A stretch of DNA of 64,000 nucleotides from Paludibacteraceae bacterium (GTDB taxonomy: Bacteria > Bacteroidota > Bacteroidia > Bacteroidales > Paludibacteraceae), in NCBI GenBank assembly GCA_017454915.1, contig JAFTCC010000064.1, forward strand, positions 1 to 64,000, read 5' to 3'. Of the stretch, positions 42,448 to 52,851 are shown one piece after another. The notes beneath the pieces are model-generated. The model was not told where the DNA came from. It worked only from the letters and a program-made list of their open reading frames with translations, and made no database searches. Position numbers and translations under genes: made by a program. Within the stretch, counting starts at the first letter, position 1; the number at the start of each line of letters is the position of its first letter.

Positions 42448-43257
42448 TTGACAATCTTCGGTCTTCCAATAGAATTGAGGGATGTGATTGACATCCTGTT
42501 GGTTACCACCCTTCTTTACGGCACCTACCGGCTTTTGAAAAATTATGGCGCCGCCACAGTGTTCCACGGCATAGTGCTGTTTTTCATGACGTGGTTTTTG
42601 GTGGTAGTAGTGTTCCGGCTCAAGTTGATGGGCAGCATACTAAACAACGTGTTGAGCATCGGCGCCTTAGCCTTGGTGATTATTTTTCAGGAAGAGATAC
42701 GGATGTTTTTCTCCCGCCTCGGCAACAGGTCGAGCAAGCGCTGGCTGCAACGCTTCAGCAAGATACTGAGCCGTGAAAAGGATAGCGAGGATAACCGCGA
42801 CGCCACACTTGTGCTGCCAATCGTGATGGCATGCAAAAACATGGCGAAAAGCAAGACCGGAGCCCTGATAGTCGTTAAGCGCAATGACAGCCTTGACACC
42901 TACGTGCAGTCGGGCGAACGACTCGAGGCAAAACCCAGCGCAAGGCTGTTGGAAAACATTTTCTGGAAGAACACCCCACTCCACGACGGTGCGGTGATAA
43001 TAACCGGACACCAGATTACCGCAGCCGCGTGCGTGCTGCCAGTGTCAAGAAACATGAAAATCCCGCAGCAGTTCGGACTTAGACACCGCGCCGCTCTTGG
43101 CATAAGCGAGAAAACAGACGCCATAGCAATTGTGGTGTCGGAAGAAACAGGGAAAATAGCGGTCGCAATACAGGGCAACATACAAGAAGACATTGCGCCA
43201 CAGCAGCTGGAGCAAATGCTGACCGACAACCTGCGGACACTTCAGGACAACAAATAG
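42448..43257 (+). CDS. cdaA: Diadenylate cyclase CdaA (c-di-AMP synthase)
   Basis: A 269-residue membrane-bound enzyme that joins two ATP into cyclic di-AMP. Three N-terminal membrane segments (about residues 12-75) precede the DAC domain, which carries the catalytic DGA motif (D180-G-A182 in LHDGAVIITG) and the RHR motif (R212-H-R214 in LRHRAALGIS). The start is TTG at 42448: it precedes the conserved first membrane segment by a few residues and no ATG fits. It is 16 bp from the flippase gene. The regulator CdaR, found beside CdaA in Firmicutes, is not here. Confidence 0.95.
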   Translation: MTIFGLPIELRDVIDILLVTTLLYGTYRLLKNYGAATVFHGIVLFFMTWFLVVVVFRLKLMGSILNNVLSIGALALVIIFQEEIRMFFSRLGNRSSKRWLQRFSKILSREKDSEDNRDATLVLPIVMACKNMAKSKTGALIVVKRNDSLDTYVQSGERLEAKPSARLLENIFWKNTPLHDGAVIITGHQITAAACVLPVSRNMKIPQQFGLRHRAALGISEKTDAIAIVVSEETGKIAVAIQGNIQEDIAPQQLEQMLTDNLRTLQDNK

Positions 43258-43290
43258 CAATTAACAATAAAAAAATAAAAAAATAAAACA

Positions 43291-43884
43291 ATGGAAGAGA
43301 ACAAACTTCAAAGCCTATTGGCTCAACTCAACGAAGAAGGTGTTGAGCGCGGCAACCAGAAAGCGTCTGAAATAATCAGTGCAGCAGAACGCAAAGCGCA
43401 AGAAATCATCGCAGCTGCCCGCCACGAGGCAGAACAGATTAACGCTGACGCCAAACGCAAAGCAGAAGAAACTGACACCAACACCCGTTCGGAACTCCGC
43501 CTTTTCGCCGGTCAGGCACTGTCTGCCCTGAAAACAGAGCTTACTGACATCCTCAACGACCGCCTTGCAAAAGACGCCGTAAAATCTGCCGACAACAATG
43601 GCGAACTTCTGCGCGAACTGCTCGTGCGCCTCACCGAACAATGGGCTAAAGACGGGCAAGTGAATATCAACGCCAAAGACGCTTCCGCGCTGACCGACTA
43701 CTTCAAGGCTCACGCAAAGGCACTGCTTGACAAAGGGGTGAAAATCAACGAAGTCAAAGGCATCAAGACCGATTTTGAGGTAGTACCTTCAAATGGCGGC
43801 TACAAGATAGCCTTTGGCGAACAAGAATTTGTCAACTACTTCAAGGAGTTTTTGCGCCCCCAACTCGTTGAAATGCTGTTCTAA
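43291..43884 (+). CDS. V-type ATP synthase subunit E
   Basis: A 197-residue peripheral-stalk subunit of the V/A-type ATPase. The N-terminal half is one long helix rich in Ala, Lys and Glu (residues about 15-90; AERKAQEIIAAARHEAEQINADAKRKAEE), ideal for the coiled-coil stalk with subunit G/H; the C-terminal half is the alpha/beta head (VRLTEQWAKDGQVNINAKD ... ISF-like GGYKIAFGEQEFVNYFKEFLRPQL). Its partner DUF2764 gene follows, but the A, B, D, I and K subunit genes expected next are absent. Confidence 0.88.
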   Translation: MEENKLQSLLAQLNEEGVERGNQKASEIISAAERKAQEIIAAARHEAEQINADAKRKAEETDTNTRSELRLFAGQALSALKTELTDILNDRLAKDAVKSADNNGELLRELLVRLTEQWAKDGQVNINAKDASALTDYFKAHAKALLDKGVKINEVKGIKTDFEVVPSNGGYKIAFGEQEFVNYFKEFLRPQLVEMLF

Positions 43885-43891
43885 CCGGATG

Positions 43892-43906
43892 TGGAGCAAC
43901 GCTCCA
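43892..43906 (+). other. Small hairpin between V-ATPase E and DUF2764 genes
   Basis: TGGAGC-aac-GCTCCA forms a 6-bp stem with a 3-base loop, followed by TTTAACG. It may adjust expression between the two genes; the T-tract is too short for a confident terminator. Confidence 0.4.
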
Positions 43907-43958
43907 TTTAACGAGTGACACACAGAGTTGAAGTAAAACTTTTTTCAGAAAAAACAAA

Positions 43959-44651
43959 ATGCATTATCATTATTTACTTGCAGGTCTTCCGAACCTTGAG
44001 AACGATTCCTCCAAGCCCGTTCCCGACCTTGAATGGCTCCGCGGCGAATTAGAAGAGCAGCTCACGGCCTCTGACTTGCGGCTCATTGACTTGGTCAGCG
44101 AAGACAGCGGCGATGTCCAGCTCACAGAAGAGCAACGGGCTTATGCCGACGAGCTGTCGGAACCCGCAAAGACAAATTTCCTTGCCGGGTTACACTATGC
44201 GCGCGGCCTTAAATCCGCCAACGGTTTCGTCCGCCAATGGTTTGAATATCTGCTCAACGTCAACAACATCATATCCGCCCTAACCTGCCGCAAACATGGC
44301 TGGGACATCAAACAGCAAATTGTTGGGGAAGGAGAGGTGGCTCAACTGTTGCGCACCAGCACCCTGCGGGACTTCGGCCTCAGCCCAATAATTGAAGACT
44401 ACGAGACGATAGCCGCAATAGCCGCCGATGATGACCTTTACAACCGCGAGCGCAAAATAGACGCGCTCAAATGGCAATGGCTCGAGGACCACAGTTTCAA
44501 TCACTACTTCGGCATCGAGCAAGTCATTGCCTACTGGCTGCAGGTCAAACTATTGACACGGTGGAAGCCCCTCACCATTGAGCAGGGCACAGAAACATTC
44601 CGCAGCCTGCTATCGGATCTCAAGCACGGCACCGAAAACGTTGAAATTTAG
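43959..44651 (+). CDS. DUF2764 family protein (V-ATPase-associated)
   Basis: A 230-residue soluble protein. The opening MHYHYLLAGLPNLENDSSKPV fits DUF2764, a Bacteroidota/Spirochaete family encoded within V-type ATPase operons between subunits E and A; it is partly similar to subunit C, and a stalk/assembly role is likely but unproven. The rest is helical and acidic (YDETIAAIAADDDLYNRERKIDALKWQWLE-like). Here the gene after it is porW/sprE rather than atpA, so the operon is broken. Confidence 0.82.
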   Translation: MHYHYLLAGLPNLENDSSKPVPDLEWLRGELEEQLTASDLRLIDLVSEDSGDVQLTEEQRAYADELSEPAKTNFLAGLHYARGLKSANGFVRQWFEYLLNVNNIISALTCRKHGWDIKQQIVGEGEVAQLLRTSTLRDFGLSPIIEDYETIAAIAADDDLYNRERKIDALKWQWLEDHSFNHYFGIEQVIAYWLQVKLLTRWKPLTIEQGTETFRSLLSDLKHGTENVEI

Positions 44652-44726
44652 TTATTAAGATTGCATAAGGGCATCCTATACCCGCATTTTCATTCAGTGA
44701 GACACTATAAAAGCCGCATAGATAAG

Positions 44727-47492
44727 ATGTTGCGGACGCTGGCATCGGCGTCCGCAGTGCTGTTTTGCGCAATGCCGCTGCTGTTCTCGTCTTGTTCTAC
44801 AAAGAAGAACACGCCTTTGCGTCGGGCATACCACGCCACCGTCACACGCTTTAACATCATGTACAACGGGCAGTTGGCATACAACGAAGGGCTCAACGCC
44901 ATCGACAAAGCCAACGTTGACAACTACACGCGCGTGCTGCCCATGTACACATCAAGCAACCATGAAGCGTTGAGCGCCGGCAAGGCGGGCATGGAACGCG
45001 CGCTTGAGAAATGCCGCAAATCCATCAAACTACACAGCATACAGAAAAAGCCCAAAATGAACCCCAAGAAGTCGCGCGACCCGGAATACCGCACTTGGTA
45101 TGAGCAGGAGGAGTTTAACCCTGCGCTCTACTTGGCATGGCTCATGCAAGGAAAGGCCGAGTTCCACACTGGCGATTTCCTCGGATGCGTAACCACGATG
45201 AACTACGTCGCCAAACACTACTCCAGCAACCGCGACGTAGTGGCACAAGCCCAACTGTGGGCCACGAGAGCATATCTCGAATTGGGGTGGATTTATGAGG
45301 CAGAAGACCAGCTCAAGAAAGTCAACCAAGACGAGCTGAAGCGCAAAAACGCATGGCTCTACAGTGCCGTCAGCGCTGACCTTCTTCTGCACAAAGGCGA
45401 GTACAAATCAGCTATCCCCTACCTGCGCCTCGCGTCAGAAAACGAGAAGAGGCGCATCGACCGGACGCGCATGACCTTCATACTCGGGCAACTGCATGAG
45501 CAGAACAACGACAAGTCATCAGCCATTGACTGCTACACGCGTGTCATCAAGGCTTTCAACACCGTTGACATGGAGTTCAACGCCCGCATGCGCCGCGCAA
45601 TACTGCAAGGCGATGACAAGGCCCTCAAAGAGCTCACCAGAATGTCGCGCGACTTTAAGAACCGCGAGCACCTTGAGCAAGTGTACGGAGCTATAGGCAA
45701 CATATACCTTAACCGCGGCGACACAGCACAAGCCCTGCTCAACTTCCGCACCGCCATCGATACCTGTAAGACCGCCGGCGCTGCAAAACTTCAAGTGCTG
45801 CTCACCGCTGCCGACATTTACTACAAACGCCAGGACTACCATAATGCGGAGCCGTGCTACAATGAGGCAGCCACGCTGATGAGCGCATCAGACCCTGACT
45901 ATGAACGCATTAACAAGAGGAGCCAAGCGCTCGGCAATCTGATAAAAGAATACGACATCGCCCAACTGCAAGACAGCCTGCAACGACTCTCCGCCATGAC
46001 AGAGGAAGAACAGCGAGCCGTAATCCAGCAAATGATAGAGGATATGCAAGCCGCCGAATTTGAGGCACAGCAAAGAGCTGCACAAGAGGCACGCGACCGC
46101 GAGAACAACACAGGCCTCGCATCCGTCAACAGCAGCAATATGCTTGGCGGTGGAGGTTCCGGCGACTGGTATTTCTACAACGCCAACCTCATGCGCCAAG
46201 GCAAACAAGAGTTTGTACGCCGTTGGGGAGCACGCAAACTCGAAGACGACTGGCGTCACAGCCAAAAGAGCCTTGTGGCATTCGGCAACGACGATGACAA
46301 CGATGATGACTACACCACCGACAACGACAGCGTACCATCTGCCGCAACAGATAGTGCGGCCATGGCGTCAAACGACCCCACAAGCGTTGAGTTCTACCTG
46401 CAGCAGATACCCTCTACACCCGAACAAATCGAAGCCTCAAACAAAGAATGGGCACAAGCCCTGTACAACATGGGGTATGTATATCTCGACCAGATTGAAG
46501 ACCGCCCGATGGCAATCAAGACCTTTGACGAGTTGCTTGAGCGCTTCCCTCTGTCAGCCCATACGCTCGACGCCTACTACACACGTTACATCATAGCCTT
46601 GCGCGACAGCGACAACGCCGAAGCGGAATTATGGCGTCAGCGCATAGTGCAGCAATATCCCGACAGCCGTCAGGGGCAAATGCTCGCCATACCCAACTAC
46701 ACCGAGCGACTGGCAAACATGCTCATCGAGCAAGACTCTGTTTATGAACAGACATACAACGCATACCGCCGCGGCGATTACTCAACAGTACGCAAAAACG
46801 TAGGCTACGCCCGCGACAACTATGCCATCAGCGACCTTATGCCACGATTCCTGTTCATCAACGCCCTTACGACAGCCAAAACAGGCAGCAAAGAGGCATT
46901 CGGTGATGACCTGCGGGAACTCATAGAACTTTATCCTCAGGAGCAAGTAAGCGCAATGGCAAAAGACATGCTTGCGCTGATGGGGCAAGGACTTGAGAAC
47001 CAACATGGTGACGCACACGGCACACTGATTGACAAGCACGAGGAAGAACTGGCAGAGGCACAACAGGAAAGCGAACAAGGATTCTCCGACGAAATCGACA
47101 CACGCTTCGTCCTGATGATAGTCATAAACAAGGCGCAAGACGGGGCAGCGCAAGAACAAGATAGCGACACGTCTGACAACGAGAGACTCAACAAACTGCT
47201 TTACAACGTAGCGGTTTACAACTTCTCGCAGTTCCTCATAAAAGATTTTGACCTTACCGCCCAACCAAGCGTTGACGCAACACATTGCGCTCTGTGCGTC
47301 AGCGGCCTCGACAGTTACCGCGAACTTGTGTGGTACATCGAGCAGATCACTTCTGACGCCGACTTGCGCAAGTTGTTCGACGAACTTGAGGCAAGACCTG
47401 TCGCCATTTCAGAAACAAACCTGCAAATCCTCAAACAAGGACATACACTCGAAGAATATGAAGCATTCTGGCAAGGCGTGCTTGATAATTGA
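44727..47492 (+). CDS. Type IX secretion system lipoprotein PorW/SprE
   Basis: A 921-residue TPR-rich lipoprotein. The lipobox LLFSSC lies close to the N-terminus when ATG 44727 is used; a TTG 66 bp upstream would add a non-signal-like extension. The first mature residues (STKKNTPLRRAYHATVTRFNIMYNGQLAYNEGL) and the following DNYTRVLPMY are the hallmark of the SprE/PorW family, which is required for T9SS secretion and gliding. Several TPRs fill residues about 120-400; a Gln/Glu/Arg-rich coiled-coil and a Gly/Ser linker occur around 430-480; more TPR-like helices follow. Its presence fits the T9SS cargo proteins in this window. Confidence 0.85.
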   Translation: MLRTLASASAVLFCAMPLLFSSCSTKKNTPLRRAYHATVTRFNIMYNGQLAYNEGLNAIDKANVDNYTRVLPMYTSSNHEALSAGKAGMERALEKCRKSIKLHSIQKKPKMNPKKSRDPEYRTWYEQEEFNPALYLAWLMQGKAEFHTGDFLGCVTTMNYVAKHYSSNRDVVAQAQLWATRAYLELGWIYEAEDQLKKVNQDELKRKNAWLYSAVSADLLLHKGEYKSAIPYLRLASENEKRRIDRTRMTFILGQLHEQNNDKSSAIDCYTRVIKAFNTVDMEFNARMRRAILQGDDKALKELTRMSRDFKNREHLEQVYGAIGNIYLNRGDTAQALLNFRTAIDTCKTAGAAKLQVLLTAADIYYKRQDYHNAEPCYNEAATLMSASDPDYERINKRSQALGNLIKEYDIAQLQDSLQRLSAMTEEEQRAVIQQMIEDMQAAEFEAQQRAAQEARDRENNTGLASVNSSNMLGGGGSGDWYFYNANLMRQGKQEFVRRWGARKLEDDWRHSQKSLVAFGNDDDNDDDYTTDNDSVPSAATDSAAMASNDPTSVEFYLQQIPSTPEQIEASNKEWAQALYNMGYVYLDQIEDRPMAIKTFDELLERFPLSAHTLDAYYTRYIIALRDSDNAEAELWRQRIVQQYPDSRQGQMLAIPNYTERLANMLIEQDSVYEQTYNAYRRGDYSTVRKNVGYARDNYAISDLMPRFLFINALTTAKTGSKEAFGDDLRELIELYPQEQVSAMAKDMLALMGQGLENQHGDAHGTLIDKHEEELAEAQQESEQGFSDEIDTRFVLMIVINKAQDGAAQEQDSDTSDNERLNKLLYNVAVYNFSQFLIKDFDLTAQPSVDATHCALCVSGLDSYRELVWYIEQITSDADLRKLFDELEARPVAISETNLQILKQGHTLEEYEAFWQGVLDN

Positions 47493-47538
47493 CAACAGAT
47501 ATTTGACATTGATTTATAATTTCTAAAAGGTTGAAACA

Positions 47539-50022
47539 ATGAAACGCTACCTCACGCTAATTATAGCCTCACTACTTCACGTAATGGCATTTTCATCCAC
47601 CTATTACTGCTCACCCGACGGTGGCGGCGATGGCAACTCACTGTCCTCTCCTTCAACGTTTGACGAGGCTTTCAGCAGACTCAAGGGCGGCGACACCCTG
47701 CTATGCAAGAGCGGTGTGTACTACCGCGACAACCGCATCACCATCGGCTCAGGCAAACAAGGCTATGCTGAACGGCGCACGCTGATAGCGGCGGCAGAAG
47801 GAGAGAAACCAATATTCGACTTCAGCAAAGAGCCATACGGCGAACGCGGGTTCGTCATCAGCAGCGGTGTGCAATATGTCCACCTGCGGGGAATTGTGGC
47901 ACGCTATACCGGAAAAAACGCGATATATAACCAAGGCAGCTACTGTCTGTTTGAAAATCTTGAGGCGTACGGCAACGGCGACACAGGCATACAGATGAAA
48001 GGCGGAGGATACAACACTATCCTCAACTGCGACAGCCACGACAACTTTGACTACCAAACCACTTCCGGCACAGCCATCAACTATGGAGGCAACGCCGACG
48101 GTTTTGCCGACAAGCAGTTCACCGGAGGACCAAACCACTACATAGGATGCCGTGCATGGAACAATTCAGACGACGGATGGGACTTCTTTCAGCGTGTCAC
48201 CAGCGGCGGACCAAACATACTGGAAAACTGCATCTGCTACCAGAGCGGTCCTGTGGAATATAACCTCAGCAATAATCCGCGCGTGCAAACCGACTATGCC
48301 ACATGGTTCAACAGTTTTCCGAAAGCTGTCACTGACCGTTATGGCAGAAACGTAACCGCCACGATTGAGCATTACCCCAACATAGGCAATGGCAATGGAT
48401 TCAAAATCGGTGGAGAAAGAACTCTCAATGACATCAAACTGATCAACTGCCTCGCCGTAGGCTGCGCCTACCGCGGCTTTGACCAAAACAACAACGGCGG
48501 CGCCATGACGGTGTATAACTGCACAGGCTACGACAACAACCCCAACTATGGTTTTCCAGGGGCAAACAGCAGCAGCCTTGACATCAAAAACTGCATCTCG
48601 TTTAGCAGCCGCCAAAGCGATAACTTCAACATACCACTGCTCACCAGCGACCACAACTCATGGAACACCGCTGGCGTTACGTGCGACAAGCAAGACTTCG
48701 CTTCGCTTGACACCGCAGCATATATACTTGCGCCGCGAAATTCTGATTTCTCACTACCCACCACGCCTTTGCTCAGGCTGCAAGAGACATCGGACATGAT
48801 TGACGCCGGCGTTAAAGTGGGCTTACCATATTCTGGCAGTGCGCCTGACCTCGGGTGCTACGAATTTGGCGACGCACTCTACTATCCTGGAACGCTCAGT
48901 GTCACCAAAGGACCGCAAGAGCAAACCATAGTGGCGGGCAACGACATAGCACCGGTTACACTCACGTGGGGCGGAGGGGCCGTCGGAGTAACAATAGACG
49001 AAACAATCCCCGACGGCATTATAATCAACATTGACCAGAACGCCAAAACAGTTACCGTCCAAGGCTCGATAGGCATTATGGGTATTTACAGCATAACGCT
49101 TACCACACAAGTTGAAAGTGATGTGGACGCCGAAGCCGTCACCCTCACGTTCTACGTAAAATCAGCAAGCGCAAAGCGAATAGCATATCTCACCATACCC
49201 AATTCAGCAGCCGACAGACCCATTCTCGACAAACTCAATAACGACCTGAATTTTAACGTAAGCATTGTGGACGCGAGCAACGCTGTCAACTCACTTTCCG
49301 ACTTTGAACTCCTGCTGATAAGTTCTGTGCCTTCAAGCACTGCCGCCGGCATGATGTCCGTCAAAGGAGCTCCACTGCCCACCATGCTCCTCAAACCCTT
49401 CCAACTCAAGTCCACCGCATGGAACTGGGGCAACGCCGTCAACACACAAGACCATGACATCAATGTTGTACAGCCTGGCCACCCCATATTCAGTGGAATT
49501 AACATCACTGACGGCAAGGCTACGCTATTCACTGCCCACGACCGCAATGCGGTAACGGCAATAGACAACTGGTTCCACAACACCACTGTCAATGTGCTTG
49601 CGACAGCCGCTTCTGGCGAGCAACTACAGGCTGTGGTTGAAATTGGGGCAGGAACGGAAATCGACGGCACTACCCTGTCTCACAAATTACTTATGATAGG
49701 TGTCAGCGAGTATTCCACCATCAACTTGAGCACCGACGGCACGCAACTTATCCACAATGCCTGCCAGTACCTGCTCGGTCAAAACATCAACACTGCCCTG
49801 ACAGAAAACAAAGATGACATCGCAGTGGAACGCACCGCGCACTCGCTTTCCGTCAACAGCAGTACGCCTATCACAAGCATCAAGCTGTTCACGCCTGACG
49901 GACTAACAGCGGCGCACTCACGCAACGGGATTATCATCACTGACCTGATGCCGGCAGGGGTGTACATAATAGTCATAACGACTGCCAACGGCAACACGAC
50001 AGCGCGGAAAATCATTTTGTAA
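47539..50022 (+). CDS. Secreted PL9-like pectate lyase with T9SS sorting domain
   Basis: An 827-residue secreted protein with signal peptide (residues 1-19). Residues about 20-440 form a right-handed parallel beta-helix. Candidate calcium ligands D187 (NADGFADK) and D211, D212, D215 (NSDDGWDFF) have the same spacing as those I recall for the PL9 enzyme Pel9A; K289 in NGNGFKIGGE is the likely catalytic base. Polygalacturonan lyase activity is therefore probable. An Ig-like module (about 450-540) and a ThuA/GATase-like fold (about 545-745; RIAYLTIPNSAAD...) follow. The last 75 or so residues (SIKLFTPDGL ... GVYIIVITTANGNTTARKIIL) are a T9SS type A domain. It is placed directly after porW/sprE. 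Confidence 0.85.
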   Translation: MKRYLTLIIASLLHVMAFSSTYYCSPDGGGDGNSLSSPSTFDEAFSRLKGGDTLLCKSGVYYRDNRITIGSGKQGYAERRTLIAAAEGEKPIFDFSKEPYGERGFVISSGVQYVHLRGIVARYTGKNAIYNQGSYCLFENLEAYGNGDTGIQMKGGGYNTILNCDSHDNFDYQTTSGTAINYGGNADGFADKQFTGGPNHYIGCRAWNNSDDGWDFFQRVTSGGPNILENCICYQSGPVEYNLSNNPRVQTDYATWFNSFPKAVTDRYGRNVTATIEHYPNIGNGNGFKIGGERTLNDIKLINCLAVGCAYRGFDQNNNGGAMTVYNCTGYDNNPNYGFPGANSSSLDIKNCISFSSRQSDNFNIPLLTSDHNSWNTAGVTCDKQDFASLDTAAYILAPRNSDFSLPTTPLLRLQETSDMIDAGVKVGLPYSGSAPDLGCYEFGDALYYPGTLSVTKGPQEQTIVAGNDIAPVTLTWGGGAVGVTIDETIPDGIIINIDQNAKTVTVQGSIGIMGIYSITLTTQVESDVDAEAVTLTFYVKSASAKRIAYLTIPNSAADRPILDKLNNDLNFNVSIVDASNAVNSLSDFELLLISSVPSSTAAGMMSVKGAPLPTMLLKPFQLKSTAWNWGNAVNTQDHDINVVQPGHPIFSGINITDGKATLFTAHDRNAVTAIDNWFHNTTVNVLATAASGEQLQAVVEIGAGTEIDGTTLSHKLLMIGVSEYSTINLSTDGTQLIHNACQYLLGQNINTALTENKDDIAVERTAHSLSVNSSTPITSIKLFTPDGLTAAHSRNGIIITDLMPAGVYIIVITTANGNTTARKIIL

Positions 50023-50063
50023 ACATTTATCAGACATTTCTTAAGCACACATAGCTAACACCA

Positions 50064-52676
50064 ATGAGCAATGCAGGCGATACCCCAATGATGCGGCAGT
50101 TCCGCGACGTGAAAAACAAGTATCCCGACGCCGTGGTACTGTTCCGTTGCGGCGACTTCTACGAAACCTATTGCGAGGATGCTGTGCTGGCATCACGCGT
50201 ACTGGGCATAACGCTCACTAAACGCAGCAACGGCGCCGCGTCAGACACAGAAATGGCGGGCTTCCCCTACCACGCACTCGACACATACCTGCCCAAACTC
50301 GTCCGCTCGGGACACCGCGTGGCTATTTGCGACCAGCTTGAAGACCCAAAACTGACAAAAAAACTCGTCAAACGCGGAGTAACAGAACTGGTAACCCCCG
50401 GGGTAAGCTATTCCGACACCACCATCAACACCCGCGAAAACAACTTCGTGGCGTGCATCGCATTCGACCGCTTACGGCGCTTAGGCATCGCTTTTCTTGA
50501 CATATCAACAGGTGAATTTATGGCTGCGGAGGGTGATGCTGACTACGCGCGAAAACTCATCACCAACCTTCAGCCCAAAGAAGTGCTCTATGAGCGCGGC
50601 AAACGCGATGTATTTGAGAACATCTTCGGCACTGCGCACTACACCTTTGAACTCGAAGACTGGATGATGACACAGACTTCGGCGCGCGAGCGGCTGCTGA
50701 AACATTTTGGCACTCAAAGCCTCAAAGGTTTCGGCATCGACGAGCAACACCTCGCCGTTACCGCTGCCGGAGCCATACTCCACTACCTTGACATGACGCA
50801 GCACCTCAAGACATCGCACATACAGACTTTGGCGCGCATTGAGGAAAACAACTACGTCTGGCTCGACCCGTTCACGGTTCGCAACCTTGAGCTGCTGCCC
50901 GACCCTACAGGACAACGGCACACGCTAACCGAAGTGCTCGACCACACCATCACACCCATGGGCGCAAGGCTCATACGCCGCTGGATTACACTGCCGCTCA
51001 AAACACCGCAAGATATAAGAGCACGTCACAACGTGGTGGACTTCTTCGTCCGCAATGTACAACTTCACGAGCCGGTGGGCGAATACCTGCGCAGCATAGG
51101 CGACTTGGAGAGGCTCATATCAAAAGTGTCATCAGGCCGCATCACTCCGCGCGAACTCTACCAAGTCTGCGTCGCCCTGCACACCCTTAAACCGCTTACC
51201 GACGCCCTCAACTCCACTGGCGACGAACAGATTATGCAACTCACTGCCGGCATAAAACCGTGCAGCAAAATCGCAGACACGATAAAACGTAACATAAGAC
51301 CCGACGCGCCATCAATCATCGGCAAAGGGGCTATCGTCAACGAAGGCGTGGACAGCGAACTCGACGAACTGCGGGGACTGTCAACACACGGACGCGAAAA
51401 ACTCTTGGAGATACAGCAGCGCGAGATAGCCAACACTGGCATCACGTCACTCAAAATAGGATTCAACAACGTCTTCGGCTACTATATCGAAGTCCGCAAC
51501 ACCTTCCGCAACCAAGTGCCACCGACGTGGATACGCCGTCAGACACTCGTCAGCGCGGAACGCTACATCACCGAAGAACTCAAAGAATACGAAGAAAAAA
51601 TCACAAGTGCTGAAGAGCGAATAGCAATCATCGAAAACCGCATCTTCAACGACACCGTCATCGAACTCAGCAACTACCTCGTTGACATACAGCGCAACGC
51701 TCACATCGTGGCGCAAATCGACTGCCTGCTCAACTTTGCAATACTGGCGCTCGACAACGACTACTCACGCCCCGACATCAACGACAGCCTCGCCATAAGC
51801 ATCGTAGCAGGACGGCATCCTGTCATAGAGCGTTTCATGCCTATCGGGGAACAATATGTGCCCAACGATGTGACGCTTGACAACGACAACCAGCAAATAG
51901 TCATCATCACAGGACCAAACATGGCTGGTAAATCAGCACTGCTGCGCCAGACGGCCCTCATCGTGCTAATGGCACAAATCGGCAGTTTCGTGCCCGCCAA
52001 AGAAGCGCACATCGGAGTCGTGGACCGCATTTTCACGCGCGTGGGCGCAAGCGACAACATCTCCTCCGGCGAATCCACATTCATGGTGGAGATGAACGAG
52101 TCGGCAAGCATTCTAAACAACCTCACCGACCGCAGCCTTGTGCTCTTCGACGAACTCGGCAGAGGAACATCAACCTACGACGGCATCTCAATAGCATGGT
52201 CAATCGTCGAGTACATCCACGAGGGCAGGCACCATGCCAAAACACTCTTCGCCACCCACTACCACGAACTCAACGAAATGGAGAAATCATTCGCCCGCAT
52301 CAAGAACTACAACGTTTCGGTACGTGAGGTGGGAGGCAAAATCATCTTCCTGCGCAAACTTGAGCGGGGCGGCAGTGAACACAGTTTTGGCATACACGTC
52401 GCAAAACTTGCCGGCATGCCCCAAAACATCATAAAACGCGCAAACATCATACTCGACCAACTGGAAAAAGAAAACCGCAACACCGGCATCCAACCCGGAG
52501 CAAACCGAGCGTCAGACTCCTCTGCGGACGGATTCCAGCTCAGCCTATTCCAACTTGACGACCCCGTGCTCTCGCAAATCCGCGACCAAATCCGCGACCT
52601 CGACATCAACAGCCTAACCCCGCTCGAGGCACTAAACAAACTCTCCGAAATCAAAAAAGCAGCACTCGGAAAATAA
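50064..52676 (+). CDS. mutS: DNA mismatch repair protein MutS
   Basis: An 870-residue mismatch-recognition ATPase. The mismatch-wedge motif F32-Y-E34 in GDFYETY, connector and lever domains, the Walker [14 protein letters not shown] (from G617), Walker [17 protein letters not shown] and the signature STFMVEM are intact, as is the ATHYHEL switch. Length matches MutS1. It is 41 bp after the pectate lyase gene and is the last gene of the run; no obvious terminator was found after it before the promoter at 52814. Confidence 0.98.
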   Translation: MSNAGDTPMMRQFRDVKNKYPDAVVLFRCGDFYETYCEDAVLASRVLGITLTKRSNGAASDTEMAGFPYHALDTYLPKLVRSGHRVAICDQLEDPKLTKKLVKRGVTELVTPGVSYSDTTINTRENNFVACIAFDRLRRLGIAFLDISTGEFMAAEGDADYARKLITNLQPKEVLYERGKRDVFENIFGTAHYTFELEDWMMTQTSARERLLKHFGTQSLKGFGIDEQHLAVTAAGAILHYLDMTQHLKTSHIQTLARIEENNYVWLDPFTVRNLELLPDPTGQRHTLTEVLDHTITPMGARLIRRWITLPLKTPQDIRARHNVVDFFVRNVQLHEPVGEYLRSIGDLERLISKVSSGRITPRELYQVCVALHTLKPLTDALNSTGDEQIMQLTAGIKPCSKIADTIKRNIRPDAPSIIGKGAIVNEGVDSELDELRGLSTHGREKLLEIQQREIANTGITSLKIGFNNVFGYYIEVRNTFRNQVPPTWIRRQTLVSAERYITEELKEYEEKITSAEERIAIIENRIFNDTVIELSNYLVDIQRNAHIVAQIDCLLNFAILALDNDYSRPDINDSLAISIVAGRHPVIERFMPIGEQYVPNDVTLDNDNQQIVIITGPNMAGKSALLRQTALIVLMAQIGSFVPAKEAHIGVVDRIFTRVGASDNISSGESTFMVEMNESASILNNLTDRSLVLFDELGRGTSTYDGISIAWSIVEYIHEGRHHAKTLFATHYHELNEMEKSFARIKNYNVSVREVGGKIIFLRKLERGGSEHSFGIHVAKLAGMPQNIIKRANIILDQLEKENRNTGIQPGANRASDSSADGFQLSLFQLDDPVLSQIRDQIRDLDINSLTPLEALNKLSEIKKAALGK

Positions 52677-52813
52677 GCAAATTCAATATAAAGTTGACAG
52701 AAGGTCGAGAGAAAAACTGAACTATATGACACCTCTACAATGATTCTTCAAACATAGTACCTAATTTTGCACTTTGATGTTGAATCTGCAATGTTGAATC
52801 TGCAACATGGCAA

Positions 52814-52845
52814 TTTGGTGAAAACAAAAAATATGTGTATCTTTG
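52814..52845 (+). promoter_or_regulatory. Promoter of leader RNA copy 2
   Basis: TTTG at 52814-52817, 20 bp, TATCTTTG at 52838-52845; start near 52852. It plays the same role as the promoter at 31448-31478 for copy 1. Confidence 0.82.
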
Positions 52846-52851
52846 CGAAAA

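Noticed and set aside
44661-44726. Upstream TTG start for the PorW/SprE gene
   Set aside because: It would place 22 basic/polar residues before the lipoprotein signal sequence; ATG 44727 gives a normal signal peptide and lipobox.
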